A stretch of DNA of 64,000 bases, taken from assembly GCA_900074885.1 (NCBI GenBank), contig FJUW01000054.1, positions 1-64,000 on the forward strand. The letters are read 5' to 3'. This document shows, in pieces, positions 11,326-23,300 of the stretch (position 1 is its first letter; each line of letters opens with the position of its first letter). The notes beneath the pieces were generated by a model. The model was given only the letters and a program-made list of their open reading frames with translations. It was not told where the DNA came from and did not search any database. A program made the translations under genes and the position numbers. This stretch comes from Rhynchosporium graminicola (lineage: Eukaryota; Ascomycota; Leotiomycetes; Helotiales; Ploettnerulaceae).

Positions 11326-11593
11326 TATAACGATAGCTCACCTGAATATCATATAAGAAGAAGAATAGATAATAGGGCCTAAGTTCATAGGTATCCCGGC
11401 AGAACTAGTATCCGACCCGGTATAGTATCGGACTAATACTAGTATATATATATAAGGTACTTTATACTCTATCTCTCTTCTTCTTCTTTCCTTATCTTTT
11501 TGTTTTCTTCGTAGTAAACTATATAAGATCGCTCTTAGCTTCTCTACTTATTTATTCTTATTTATATATTACTTTAAGTCTTATATTATTATA
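11326..11593 (+). repeat. 5' LTR of A1 (268 bp)
   Basis: It starts TATAACGATAGCTCACC and ends ATTATTATA, the RIP form of the GTCGTTACA end seen in the 3' LTR. It keeps the TATA-rich and CT-rich core. Confidence 0.85.
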
Positions 11594-14500
11594 TTAAATA
11601 AAAAGATTAAGATAGCCGGAGATAGCTTATTATAATATCTTATTACTAAGTTAGTTATTCGATAACTACTTATATATAGCTAAGATACTAGAGATCTCTC
11701 GGATAACTATAAATTAGGGTTTAATTTAGCTTATTATAAATAGTATAATAGAGGAAGTCTTTACTAACGCTCTTTTAATAATTCCCTTAGTATAAAGGAA
11801 TTATAAATAGATTTTAAAGAAAGTATAATAAATACCCCGGAACTTTAATCTCTATATATTACTACCGAAATAGCTCTAATATACCCCTTTTTAAGCTACC
11901 GGAATAGCTCTTAACTAATAAACTAAAGACCTCTCTAGTTCTAAAGGGACCTAACGCGACTCCTTCTGTTTTACCTCCGAACCTAATCTATTATACTCTT
12001 CCTTACTCTAAACGTCTCTTACTCTAGAGAATATTAATACTTTATTAAGGAAATACTAACTAAGAGAGAAAGGAAAATAAAAGCGAAATTCACTAGGAGT
12101 ATAATCGCTAAGTACTCTTATTACTATAAGTAACTCGAACCTGATTTATTCTCTCTTATAATAATTAGCAGATTAAGAGAAGAAGAATAACTCTCTAGAA
12201 GATACTATAGATAAATTAATCTCTATATAAGATAAGTTCCTTATAAGAGTCTCTCGCTTATCTTCGACTCTCCTATTAGAACTAATACTATAATCTCCGC
12301 GTATAGTAGAGTTTAATAAGCTAATAAACTCTATTCTAATACGTAGTACTAAGAGAGAGGATATTATTCCTAATAAACTATCTCCTTCTCTTAGCGCCGA
12401 ATCAGTAGAGTTATACCTTAGGAAGTCTTATCTTACTAAGAAGATCCTGCCTTTAGATAATAGGTTAGACTCTACTTTCCTCTAATAGAAAGTATCGATA
12501 TAAGACTAGCTAGCTATAAATACTAACTATTACCTTATAGACTTCTCCCGGCGCGTTCTCGTATAGGGACTAGTTACTAGATTAGCTAAAGAGTATCTTA
12601 CGCTTTAGTACTTTACTAATAAGTTTAAGACTAGCGATAAAATAATCTTTTTACTAGAAAAGAACTTCTTTACTAGTTTAGAAAAAGATAATTACTATAA
12701 CGCTTTCTACTACTTAGAAATATAATAACTTAGCTATATACACGAGACTTTCGCTGAGTTTCGTAGTTGATTTTAAAGCGCTATTATCTAAAGTAAAATT
12801 AAAAAGAAAGAGTAGTTCTTTTATATATAAGATAAGATTATATTATCCTTATACGCTTTAACTCTTATTATTAAACTAACGTAGAATAAGGACTATATTT
12901 CTATAGTTAGATCCTTACTTTCTTTTAATACCGAATATCGCTATAACTCAGAATATACTTATCCCGAGAAAGCTATTACCTTAGTATAGTACTATAAGCC
13001 TACTATTACTACTACGACCTCTATTAGTTCTACTCCTTACTAGTCCCTAAGCTTAGCCCCTTAATAAACTACTCCTATACTATACGTATATACTTCTACC
13101 CTAGTATAATCTAATACTCCCTCCGCGCTAAAACGCCTTACTATCTCGACCGGAGAACTCCTTAGGTATTATAGTTATAGATAGCTTAGTTATATTAAGC
13201 TAGATTACCTTAACTTACTTAAGATTTAATTAATCGATAAATTTCCGGAAAAGGATTAAGTAATTAAGGAAATAATAGAAGATATACCCTCCGAATCTGA
13301 ACTAATACTAGAGGGAAATAATAAGGCTTAAGTAAAAACTCCTTCCTAAGTCTATATAAGTATAATCTCTCTAATCTAGACCTTAACTTCCTAATAAGAA
13401 GTAAATAATTTATATACTTAATTATAGTTAGTATAAACGGGCTAAGAGTCTCTATAAGTAGCTTAATCGATACCAGAGCGAATAGTTATCTATTTATTAA
13501 TTATACTTTTACTAGATAACTATTAAAGGCCCTTAGTATTAAAATCGAGCTACTATCTTATTCTATTCTAATATATAAGTTCTAATAGTCTATTAGAACT
13601 TATATTACCTATTTTATATATTTATACTTTTTTATTAATAATAAGCGTATTTATAACTACTCTTTTATTCTCCTCGATTTAGGATAATAAGATATAATTA
13701 TTAGTATTAAATAAATATAATATTTTTAAGTTAAGCTAGATACGCTTTACTATAAGCTTCTATAGTCGGAATACTATCTAGCTACTCTTTAATATAATAA
13801 GGAGATAATTATAACTCTATTACCTTATAAACTTAATATTAATTAATCTTACTAAATCGATACTAACGCGCGGGACTTAGCTATAAACTAGCTAGACTAA
13901 TAGCAATTATACTAAATAGTAGTAATATAATATATTAACGTATTATCCTTACTATTTAACTTATTTCCGCTTATCGCTAAGGAATCTGAACCCTTTCCCG
14001 CTCCGAATTTATTAAAAAAAGTACTTACGCCGAAACCTTATTATAAGTACTCCTCTTAACCTCTAAGGATCTAGAAACTAGTTCTAATTTATTAAATTAG
14101 TACTATAGCTTTTTACTTTAATATAAAATATAAAAGCTCCGAATTATTCTTTATTAGTATCTATAAGATAAACTACTTCTTATAAGATTATTTAAATAAT
14201 AACTCTCCTAAGGATCCTAATACCGAACAACTTATAGCTAAAAAGCTACTAGAATAATACTATACTCTTAAGGAAGCCTTTTCTAAGCGGGATTCTAATA
14301 TTCTTCTGCCTTATCGCTTATATAATTATAGAATTATCTTAGAAGAACTATTACTTAATATATATTCGCTCTTATATTAGTAATCTATAGATAAACTATA
14401 AGTAACTAAGGAGTACCTTATAAAGAACCTAAATAAGGGATTTATCGAATCTAGCTAAAGTCCCTTTATATTACTTATATTATTCGTTAAGAAAGCTAAT

Positions 14501-16619
14501 AGAGGATTACGCTTCTATATTAACTATTATAAGCTTAATACGATCACTCGAAAGGATTCTTACTTAATACTTAGGATTAATAAGCTCTTAACTTATATAT
14601 CTAAAGTAATAATCTTTACTAAACTAGATATCTAAGTAATATTTAATTATATCTATATAGACCCCGAATCCGAGGAGTATATTACCTTCTGAACTTACTT
14701 CATATCTTATAAATATAAAGTACTATCTTTTAGGCTCTATAATAGACCTAGTACGTACTAGCGATATATAAATAATATATTACTAAACTACTTAGATAAC
14801 TTCTATATAGCTTACTTAGATAATATTCTTATATACTCGGAAACGCTCTAGGAATATAATAAATATATTAAATTAGTATTATAACGATTAATAGATACTA
14901 GACTCTAAGTAGATATTAAGAAAAGCGAATTCTATATTACTAAGACTAAATACATAAGATATATTATTAATAATAATAGAATCGAGCCAGATCCTGAGAA
15001 AGTAGTACTATTAGTAAACTAGAAGTACGCCGAAACGGTAATAGCTATGAAATCCTTCTTAGGATTCTATAGGTTCTACTATTAATTTATTCGGAATTTC
15101 GGCCTTATCGCTAAACCTCTCTTAGTACTTACTCGGCTTATAGTACTATAGAATTTTACTAATAATTATAAAAAGTCCTTCGACGATTTATATTAATAGC
15201 TATTATTAGTATAGAAACTATACTATTTCGACCCTGAATTATAGACTAAATTAGAAACTAATACTTCTAATAATATAATAGCTAGAGTTATCTCCTAATT
15301 ATATAAAGATAACTAGTAGTATCTAATTAGATTCTACTCTTATATTCTTAATAGATATAAACTAAACTAGGAGATCTATAATAAGGAGCTATACGCTATT
15401 ATTAAGTCTTTCCGGAAATAAAGACTAGAACTTATATTTTTATAATATTATACTAGCGTATATATAGACTATCGATCCTTAGAATACTTTATAACTACTA
15501 AGGTCCTAACTAGTAAGTAAGCTAGATAGATAGAATTCCTTTCCGAATTTAACTTTTAAATTATATATATACTTAGTAAGGATAACGCTAAAGCTAATAT
15601 CCTTAGCTATAGGGAATAAGATCTAAAGATATAAGAATAATAGAAATAGAATAATAGATCTTAGGTTTTATTACTTCTAGATTACTTAGACTCTAAGATT
15701 AACGCGGAACTAGCTAAGTATTATATTAATTAAATCAGTTATATATACTTAATATTACTAAGGACTAATATATTACCGGAACTCGTATATAACTCTTTTA
15801 ATTTAATCGAGAAACTATATTAATTTAATTAAGAATTATTCTCTAAGGAACGAAATATATTAGGAGATAGCTATATTATTAATAATAGTTTACTACTTTA
15901 TAATAGTTATTTATATATATAATATTATACTTTATTATATACTTATTTAATTAGTAAAGTCTACGATTAAGTTTCCTCTGCTTATCTAAACGCTTATAAG
16001 ACTACTAAAATAATTTCTACTTATTATTACTAGAAAGGACTTATATCAGATATAAAATAATATACTTATAATTACTACTCTTACTAGTACTCTTATCCGA
16101 AAAAGATAAAATAATAAGGATTCTTTTACTTATTACTAATACTTAGCTACTTTATATAGTACTTAGCTATAGATTTTAAAGACTTCTCGCCTAATAATTA
16201 AAGATTTAATAAGATATTAGTATTTATCGATTACTTAAGGAAAGACTTTATATTAATATTATACTATTATAATATTAATACTTATAAGATAGCGATATTA
16301 TTTATCTAATAGATATATCATTTCGGATATACTCTTAAGTTAATTATATCCGACCGAGGAGCTTAGCTAGTCTTATCCTTCTAGTAAGAGTTTTATTATA
16401 TAATTAGAGTTAAGGTTAAGCTCTTTATCTCCTTCTACTAATAAACCGACAGATAAATAGAGATTATAAACTAGTATATTAACTAACGCTTTAAACCTTT
16501 TATTAATTACTACTAGAGTAATTAGGGCGAACTATTACTAATAATAGACCGCGCTTAAGTAACTCTACCTTATAATTCTATTAATATAGCGCTATATACT
16601 CTTAAATATAGTATACTAC

Positions 16620-16744
16620 TGTAACGGGGTTGAGGTTAAGCTCTCACCAACTACGCCATCTGGACCAAAAGATCACAATATACTGCGCAAGCAGTATACG
16701 CTTAACACCGTACATATACAATCGACTACCACGTGACCATTACA
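16620..16744 (-). repeat. LTR of element D, left copy (3' LTR in its own orientation)
   Basis: 125 bp with no sign of RIP. It contains a perfect hairpin (16,679-16,698), a CACGTG palindrome (16,730-16,735) and, on the minus strand, the tRNA-like A-box motif TGGCGTAGTTGG. Confidence 0.85.
16679..16698. repeat. Perfect 8-bp stem-loop in the LTR of element D
   Basis: TATACTGC, loop GCAA, GCAGTATA. The stem is kept in the other LTR, where only the loop has changed (GTAA). It may fold in the element RNA. Its role is unknown. Confidence 0.7.
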
Positions 16745-17088
16745 ATATCTCCCCTCTTAGTAAGCTCGCCCTCGAGCGCCTTAGGCCGAAGAATTGCCGT
16801 GACTACGCCGACTGATATGCTACGTTAAACCCCTAAGGGTTATGACGTAATGTACCGATACGAGAGATCTCGAAGTCGATACTATCACCCCTTGTCAGCC
16901 TGACGTAGGCAGTTTGAACATGTCACGTGCGTCTCAGTGCTCAGAGGTACCCGCAGGTTGTAACATAGCATATCAGGCTCTGCGCTTTGCGCTAGGCCGA
17001 CTCTACGCCACATGCGCCACGCGCTATGTGCGTCATACGCCCCGTGCTCAGAGGTACTCTACCAGAAGACCGGTTGCGCAGTATATTC

Positions 17089-17213
17089 TGTAACGGGGTT
17101 GAGGTTAAGCTCTCACTAACTACGCTATCTGGACTAAAAGATCACAATATACTGCGTAAGCAGTATACGCTTAACACCGTACATATACAATCGACTACCA
17201 CGTGACCATTACA
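17089..17213 (-). repeat. LTR of element D, right copy (5' LTR in its own orientation)
   Basis: It differs from the left copy at only four positions. All four are C to T in CpA context on the plus strand, clustered at about 17,117-17,158. Confidence 0.85.
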
Positions 17214-19147
17214 ACTACCGCGGAATAGCTAGGATTAGAAGTAACTTATAGTATCGATACCGTAAGAGAAGCTTAATTATACTAATACTAAATACTTAGC
17301 TAAACGTACTAAATCCGCTATTAAGGTTATAAAAGCTAATATACTAGCTACTTAGTAAATGATAAGCGCTATAACTAACCCGAAATAGCGTAATATCGAC
17401 TAGGAAGTTAAAGATAAGGTATTTCTCTCTATAAGGAACCTTAAGAATTACTAGCTAAGTAAGAAGCTATCTAGCCTCTAGGTAAGACTATACTAGATCC
17501 TAGCTAAGATCAAATACTCCTATAAGCTAGATTTACTCCTAGGATCCTCTATATACGATATATTCGCTCCCGAATTACTCTTTAAGGACCCGGACGACCT
17601 ATTACTAAGCTAGGAGTTATTAAACCTACCCCTGAAGGTTATTACTACTTAAGAAGAATAAGAGTTATAAGATATACTTACTATATAACTCCTAAGAGGT
17701 AATCTAAAGTATTAAGTTAGTTAGCTAAGCTACGACTCGGACCTAACTTAATATAACGCTTCCGATCTAATAAGTACTCTATATAAGCTCAGAGACTTCT
17801 ACGCTACTAACCTAAGTAAACCTAGACCTCTATATAAACTAGATTAATAGATTAAGGCTTAGGAAGATAAGATAGATAACTATAGTTACTTAGAAGATAA
17901 TAAGCTATTATAGTTACTAATATTAAAATTTATTATTAAAGATAATTCCCTAATTACGCTTTATAATAACGCCGTATCTAAAACTCTACTTCTTTTACTA
18001 CTTCTATTTCTTTAGCTTTCTCTTCTAAGTTCTTCGGAACTTCTAGTAAATCTGGAATATCTAGAACCGGAATTACTATATCTAACTCCTTACTTAAATC
18101 TACTAATATAGCTCTAGTAATAGACTAAGTATAATAGCTAATCCTATGAAGTTTCTTCTTTAGAGAAAGTCTAAGAGTATCTAGATCTAACGCTATCTCT
18201 GAACTAGAAGGTAAATTCCTCTTTCTCTTAGTATTAGATATTATAGCTTTAAATATAGCTTTCTTTATAAATTCCTATATAATATTATTTAACTCTTTTA
18301 TTTACTTTAATACTATTTATACTATTAACTTAGACTTCGCCGAATCTATTATTAAAAGATCTAGATCTTATATTATATTAGTATTATACTAATATCTAAG
18401 GATTTAAGATCTTAACTTATTATCTTAATAAACTCTAACTCCTTAAATACTTTCTCTATAGAACGCCTTAAAGCTTAAGTCTCTACTAATTATATAATAG
18501 TAATCTCTAATATAATAATAAGAGTAGTAGATTTCGTAAGATAATAGATCAGATTAATCGCTTTATAAGTAGCTATAATACTACTCTGATTTAGCTCTAT
18601 ATCCTTAGCTTCGCTACTAAGAAGTAACCCGAATAAAATAGCGTACTCCGTATTAATATAGTTAGGTAACTATAACGTATTAGTATATATACTTATATTC
18701 AGGTTTAAGTAACCTATAGGCTTATAACTGCTCTTTAACGCCGAATAATACTTATAAAGCTTAGAGTTAAGCTTATTAAATAAGTATAAGAGTTCTAAAA
18801 TAGGAGTATTATTATACTTTATCTTAAGGAAAGCGCGAATATACCGCAGGTAATATATATAATACGCTACTAAAAGAGTACTAGTAGGAACTAGTAAAGG
18901 TACTATAGGAGTTAGCGTTATAGATCTATGAAACCCTTATACTGTACTTAAGGACTATCTTTAAAACTAAAATAGGAAACTTACTTATATTAAGAGAAGA
19001 GTTAATTAGGTTAATTAATATATAAGATTATAGTAGACTACTATAGTAGTTAGTAATAATACCTACTCTAGGAGCCGTATCGCAGTCTAGGGAGAATAAA
19101 CTTATAAGTTAAAGTAGTTATCGTAGTTGAAAAGGAAAGGCTCTAAT

Positions 19148-19415
19148 TGTGACGACAGCTCACCTGAATATCACATGAGAAGAAGGATAGATAACAGGGC
19201 CCAAGTTCATAGGTATCCCGGCAGAACTAGTATCCGACCCGGTATAGTATAAGACTAGTACAAGAATATATATATAAGGTACATTAAACTCTATCTCTCT
19301 TCTTCTTCCTTCCTTATCTTTTTGTTTCCTTCGTAGTAGACTATATAAGATCGCTCTTAGCCTCCCTACTCGTTTATTCTTGCTTATATACCGCCTTGAG
19401 TCTTGTGTCGTTACA
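19148..19415 (+). repeat. Solo LTR of family A inside A1
   Basis: A 268-bp LTR starting TGTGACGACAGC and ending GTGTCGTTACA, with the 5-bp duplication CTAAT on both sides (19,143-19,147 and 19,416-19,420). The empty site is seen in A2 near 38,780. It keeps many CA and TG dinucleotides and is the least mutated LTR A in the window. It was probably left after recombination between the LTRs of a full element and then escaped RIP because of its length. Confidence 0.92.
19266..19279 (+). promoter_or_regulatory. Putative TATA region of LTR A
   Basis: An alternating AT run (ATATATATATAAGG) is followed by a CT-rich tract. It is conserved in every LTR A of the window and is the most likely core promoter of the family. 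Activity is not shown. Confidence 0.4.
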
Positions 19416-19706
19416 CTAATATTAATAAACCCCTTCCTTTATATACCTTACGCCCTACTTAAACTTAACTCCTACTATAAATAGATAAAGTAAATACCGC
19501 TTACCGCCCGATTTAGAAGCTATAACTAATATAGTACTATTATAGCGACGTAACTAGTTAGAACCTAATAAAGAATTTACTACTACTAAAGAGTAGCTAG
19601 CGCCTATTACGCGAATATTAATAAAAACAGTTATAATAAAGACTAATTCTAGTATAAACTATAACCTTCCGAGCTTAGGGTTAAGCTCTTCTTAAGGGGA
19701 GGGTAA

Positions 19707-19974
19707 TATAATAATAGCTTATCTGAATATTATATAAGAAGAAGGATAGATAATAGGGCTTAAGTTCATAAGTATCCCGGCAGAACTAGTATCCGACCTA
19801 GTATAGTATCGGACTAGTACCGGCATATATATATAAGGTGCCTTATATTCTATCTCTCTTCTTCTTCTTTCCTTATCTTTTTATTTTCTTCGTAGTAAAT
19901 TATATAAGATCGCTCTTAGCCTCCCTACTTGTTTATTCTTGCTTATATACCGCCTTGAGTCTTGTGTCGTTACA
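19707..19974 (+). repeat. 3' LTR of A1 (268 bp)
   Basis: It starts TATAATAATAGC after the polypurine tract and ends GTCGTTACA. It is followed by TATCC, the A1 target duplication. Confidence 0.88.
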
Positions 19975-19979
19975 TATCC

Positions 19980-20102
19980 TCTAGACTATGAATATCGACT
20001 GCCTGAACCTTAATTACCTCTAAATCGAGTATAGAAGAGAGCTAGGAGTGAGTTTCTATCGATAGCAGATCTGCGAGAGTCGAGCCTACTACGTAGCAGT
20101 AG
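19980..20102. other. Fragment of region E between A1 and B2
   Basis: These 123 bases are the part of layer E left between the A1 and B2 insertion points. They keep several TG/CA dinucleotides. No gene is visible. Confidence 0.5.
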
Positions 20103-20338
20103 TATGACGCTTGCTCTAGAAAGGTCTCACGCATTACCTAATAGGTAAGACCTCATATTGCATAGAATATGAAGTAGTAAGAATCAACTTAGAATCTATA
20201 ACTAAAGAGCTAAGAAGTAGAAGAGAGGAGAGAAGGTATATACAAAAGGGGCTCTCGGTAATCTCGCTTAGTATACCCGATTAGGAGTACTTGCTAGTCT
20301 CACTAAGTTTATACTAGTTATATGCTATAACTATCATA
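20103..20338 (-). repeat. 3' LTR of B2 (236 bp)
   Basis: It reads TATGACGCTTGC at the left and ends TATCATA at the right (TGTAACGCTT...CGTCACA in the other copy), next to the polypurine tract. It is moderately mutated by RIP. Confidence 0.85.
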
Positions 20339-23300
20339 CTACCCCCCCCTCCGAAAAAAGCTCGTCCTCGAGCGCTATACTATCTCCTTGTTATTATTAA
20401 GGTAGTCGTAATCATCTATTCTATCGTAGAAAGCCTTTAGCTAATCAGGGAGCTTTATAGGGGGACCTGCTTACGTCAGGTTATCGAGGTGGAATTACTA
20501 AAGCTTTATAGGAGCGTACTTAATATCTCAAGTATTATACTACGTGAGATCGACGTCTTAATTCGACTAGGAGACGCAGTAGGAGAAGTTACTACGCTAC
20601 TTATAGTACGCTAGTACGTCCTCTATTTCTTATTCGTTATCGCTAGTAATATTAATTAGTAGTAGTAGTAACGTTTATCTAAGTAATAGGTCATTAGTAT
20701 ACTTACGTAACTTCGACGCAGGGAAGACGTTATATACTTTTATACTTATAAGTAGCTCTAATCAGTATAAGCTACCTACCTTTTCAAGTACTCGGAACAG
20801 TCTATTAGTCGGGAAGTCGAGCTTTTTACTTAGCTATATAGACGTAAAGTAACGTATATCTAACTAAACTAAATCGTCTTTACTGAAGTCGACTTCTCTA
20901 TAAGTACGATTATAAGAGCGTGATATTTTTACTTAAGCGCGAAGGAGATTAGATTAAGCTATAGTTTATATAGCTCGTAGTTAGCTAGCGTACTCGATAG
21001 CTTATTAAGTATTCAGCTTATTAGCAGGAGTAGCCAAGTTAAGTAAATCAGATTTCTAATTCTAGTTAGCGCGCGGAGTATAACTATATACTACCTCGAA
21101 GGGTAAGAGACCTCCTAGAGAGTCGTAAGGGAGAGTTATTTAAGCGTAGTCCATAATAAGTAAGAATTCCGACTAGTTATCTTAATAGTAAGAGATAAAA
21201 AGTCGTAATTAGCGCTAGAAGTATTAGTTATAGATTTCCGTCTAGCTATCTATTTAGGGGTAGTCTACTGAAGAAAGCTATCTTTTAGTGCCTAGAATCA
21301 TATAAATATCTATCTAAAAGCGTGAAACGAATTAAAGCCCTCTATTAGACGTAATTATCAGTGGAGCTCCGAAATAGTAGTATATATAGTATAAGTAGAG
21401 TTTTATAAGGTCACGCGTATTAGAGGTTTTTCGGCATGGAATACTAATTGCTTATTTACTGAAACGATCTATAAATACGAGAATATTATTATAGCTATAT
21501 TTATCGCGATTGAAACTATAGTAATCGACTATAATATGCTCCTATAGGCGTAATAGTACTAGTAAGGGCTATAGGAGTCCGGGCTTCTTATCTCGTGGCA
21601 CTTGAATTCGTCGGCAAGTATAGCAGTTATAGTAGTACTAGTTAATAGTTGAAGCGATTCCGTACTAGTAGTACTATAATAATAGGAGTTATAAGGTCTT
21701 CTTTGCACTTAGATAAGCAGTTTCTAATCAGTCGTATATTTCGCGTATAAGTAGCATGCGAAAGTATAAAACGTTAGGTATGATTAATCTTCTTTCGTAG
21801 GGTAAGAGATCTTTTTCTATAGTTAGTTTTTCAAGAGTAGTAGAGAGAGCTTATTTCTATAGTACTTAGAGTAATAGCGTAGTGCGATTAGCTTTAAGTA
21901 CTTACTATACTATAGAGAAGACTAGCGATAGGTCAGCGACTTCTAAAGCGTTAATAAGTTTAAAGCTATCTATAGAATCGGAACCGTTTCGGAGGTTACT
22001 CGTAAGTAGTACTAGATCGATCTGGTCTTCACGTAGTAGTTATTATAAATATTAAGCTCTCTTAGTGTTATTTTAATTATCTAATTTATCTGTTCTACGA
22101 GAGAGAGTATTAGCGAGTAGATTATATTTCCTAGGTCGATAGGTAATTATAAAGTTATAATCTGCGAGTAGCTCTGCTTATCGTGCTTATTATACGTTTA
22201 ACTATTTAGAGGTTATAAAGTACTTAAGAGCTTTATAGTTAGTAATAACTCGGATTCGATATAGTACGCTTACGAGCTCAGATCTCTAGTTACTAAAAGA
22301 TTATATAATTACGAGTATTTCTTTATCGTAGATAGCGTAATTAAGCTTAGCTAGTAATATAGTCTTAGAGAAGTAAGCTACTAGGAACTACTCTTTACTA
22401 TATTACTGCGATAGTATATCTACTACTACTCTATTACTAGTATCTGTTTTAATTATATAAGGTAGATATTACTAATAGTAGTAGAGGAGAGGTACCGAAG
22501 TAAGAGCGTGCTTTAAGTAATTAAAGGTATCTTTATACTCTTTAGTAAACCGAAATAATACGTTATTTTTAATTAGTTATATAAGAGGTTTTGCGATTAT
22601 TCTGTAATCTTTAATAAATCGCTAGTAGAAGTTATAAAAGCTTAAGAACGATTATACGCTTTTAACTATCGTAAGGTAATTCTAAGATCGTATAATATTA
22701 ACCTTTTCAGGGTCTACCTCGATCCTAGAAGTAGAGATAATAAATCCGAGGTATTTAGTATAAGTAATATGAAATTTATACTTCTTAAGGTTAGCTTATA
22801 ATCTAGTATCTTATAATCGTTATAGTATCTTATACATATATAATTAATAATTAAATAGATCGTCTGAATAAATAAGAATATTATCTAGATAAGCGGTACA
22901 GAAATCGTCTAAATAATCGAATAAGATATCGTTCATATAGCGTTAGTAAGTTATAGGGCCGTTAGTTAGGCCGAATAGTAACACCTTACATTTATATGCT
23001 CTATAACGGGTCCGAAAGGTCATATACTCTTTAGAGGTTAGATCTATCCGGATTCGGTAGAATACCTAGCGAATATCTAGTTTAGTAAAGATCTTAGCAG
23101 TAGAAATTCTAGCTAGTATTTTATCGATTAATAGAAGGGGATATCAGTCTTTCTATATAAGATTATTTAAGGTATAGAAATCGATATAAAAGCAGAGACT
23201 TCTATTCGCTTTCTTAACGAATAGTACAAGTACTACGTATAGAGCTTAAGACAGCTCGATAAAACCTTTTAATAAGTTATTAGTAATATATATCTTTATA

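Larger units (their letters stand above)
9669..11630. repeat. Copy of 7,706-9,667 (probable assembly overlap)
   Basis: The block holds the last part of the element C 3' LTR (9,669-9,852), the tail of the A0 LTR (9,858-10,059), region E (10,060-11,325) and the start of A1. I saw no mismatch with the earlier copy in the parts I compared. Confidence 0.75.
16620..17213 (-). mobile_element. Element D: 594-bp miniature LTR element (TRIM-like) inside A1
   Basis: Two 125-bp direct repeats flank a 344-bp interior. The ends are TGTAAC/ATTACA, and a 5-bp duplication ACTAC borders it (16,615-16,619 and 17,214-17,218). The matching place in A2 (around 36,853) is uninterrupted. The minus strand reads AAGAGGGGAGATAT just before the LTR at 16,745-16,760, the same polypurine tract as in element F, so D reads on the minus strand. 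No coding capacity is visible. Unlike its host A1, D keeps normal CpA/TpG content, so it inserted later or escaped RIP because it is short. It carries a short false open frame (16,630-16,815). Confidence 0.85.
11594..17990 (+). pseudogene. gag-pol of element A1, inactivated by RIP
   Basis: The conceptual plus-strand translation shows the Ty3/gypsy order. A gag domain (about 12,480-13,000) is followed by a mutated CCHC zinc knuckle (about 13,150-13,200). An aspartic protease motif (LIDT) lies near 13,465, reverse transcriptase at about 14,330-15,060 ([29 protein letters not shown]), and RNase H at about 15,230-15,620. Integrase runs from about 15,840 to 16,610 with SDRGA and a damaged Glu region, and its C-terminus resumes at 17,214 after element D. 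A chromodomain is at about 17,620-17,850. Stops are almost all TAG/TAA at former Gln codons, or at Trp codons changed on the other strand. Chromodomains in this clade tether integration to marked chromatin. Confidence 0.85.
17940..19690 (-). pseudogene. Antisense reading frame between chromodomain and 3' LTR of A1
   Basis: On the minus strand this 1.5-kb stretch (without the solo LTR) reads through in one frame for several hundred codons, with RIP-type stops only in part of it. It runs from near the 3' LTR towards the end of pol, where the two frames converge. A clear stretch around 18,560-18,620 reads EAKDIELNQSSIIATYK. Upstream of it (to about 18,900) the frame is nearly unbroken and hydrophobic/Tyr-rich. 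The C-terminal part is charged. The plus strand of the same stretch is full of stops. I do not recognise the product. The same frame exists in A0 and A2. The N-terminal limit is unclear because of stops in all frames above about 18,900. Confidence 0.45.
11326..19974 (+). mobile_element. Element A1: complete Ty3/gypsy chromodomain retrotransposon, with D and a solo LTR nested inside
   Basis: The element is bounded by 268-bp LTRs and by the target duplication TATCC (11,321-11,325 and 19,975-19,979). Without element D (594 bp), the solo LTR (268 bp) and one TSD copy of each, it is 7,777 bp, exactly the length of A2. The order is gag, protease, reverse transcriptase, RNase H, integrase, chromodomain, then an antisense frame and a polypurine tract (19,693-19,706). 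All coding parts are inactivated by RIP. Its 5' LTR is more heavily mutated than its 3' LTR. Confidence 0.9.

Noticed and set aside
16640..16700. tRNA gene in element D
   Set aside because: Only an A-box-like motif is present. There is no T-arm consensus or closing acceptor stem, so I report it only as a curiosity.
16630..16815. 61-codon open frame in element D
   Set aside because: It crosses from the LTR into the interior of a non-coding miniature element and has no recognisable features.
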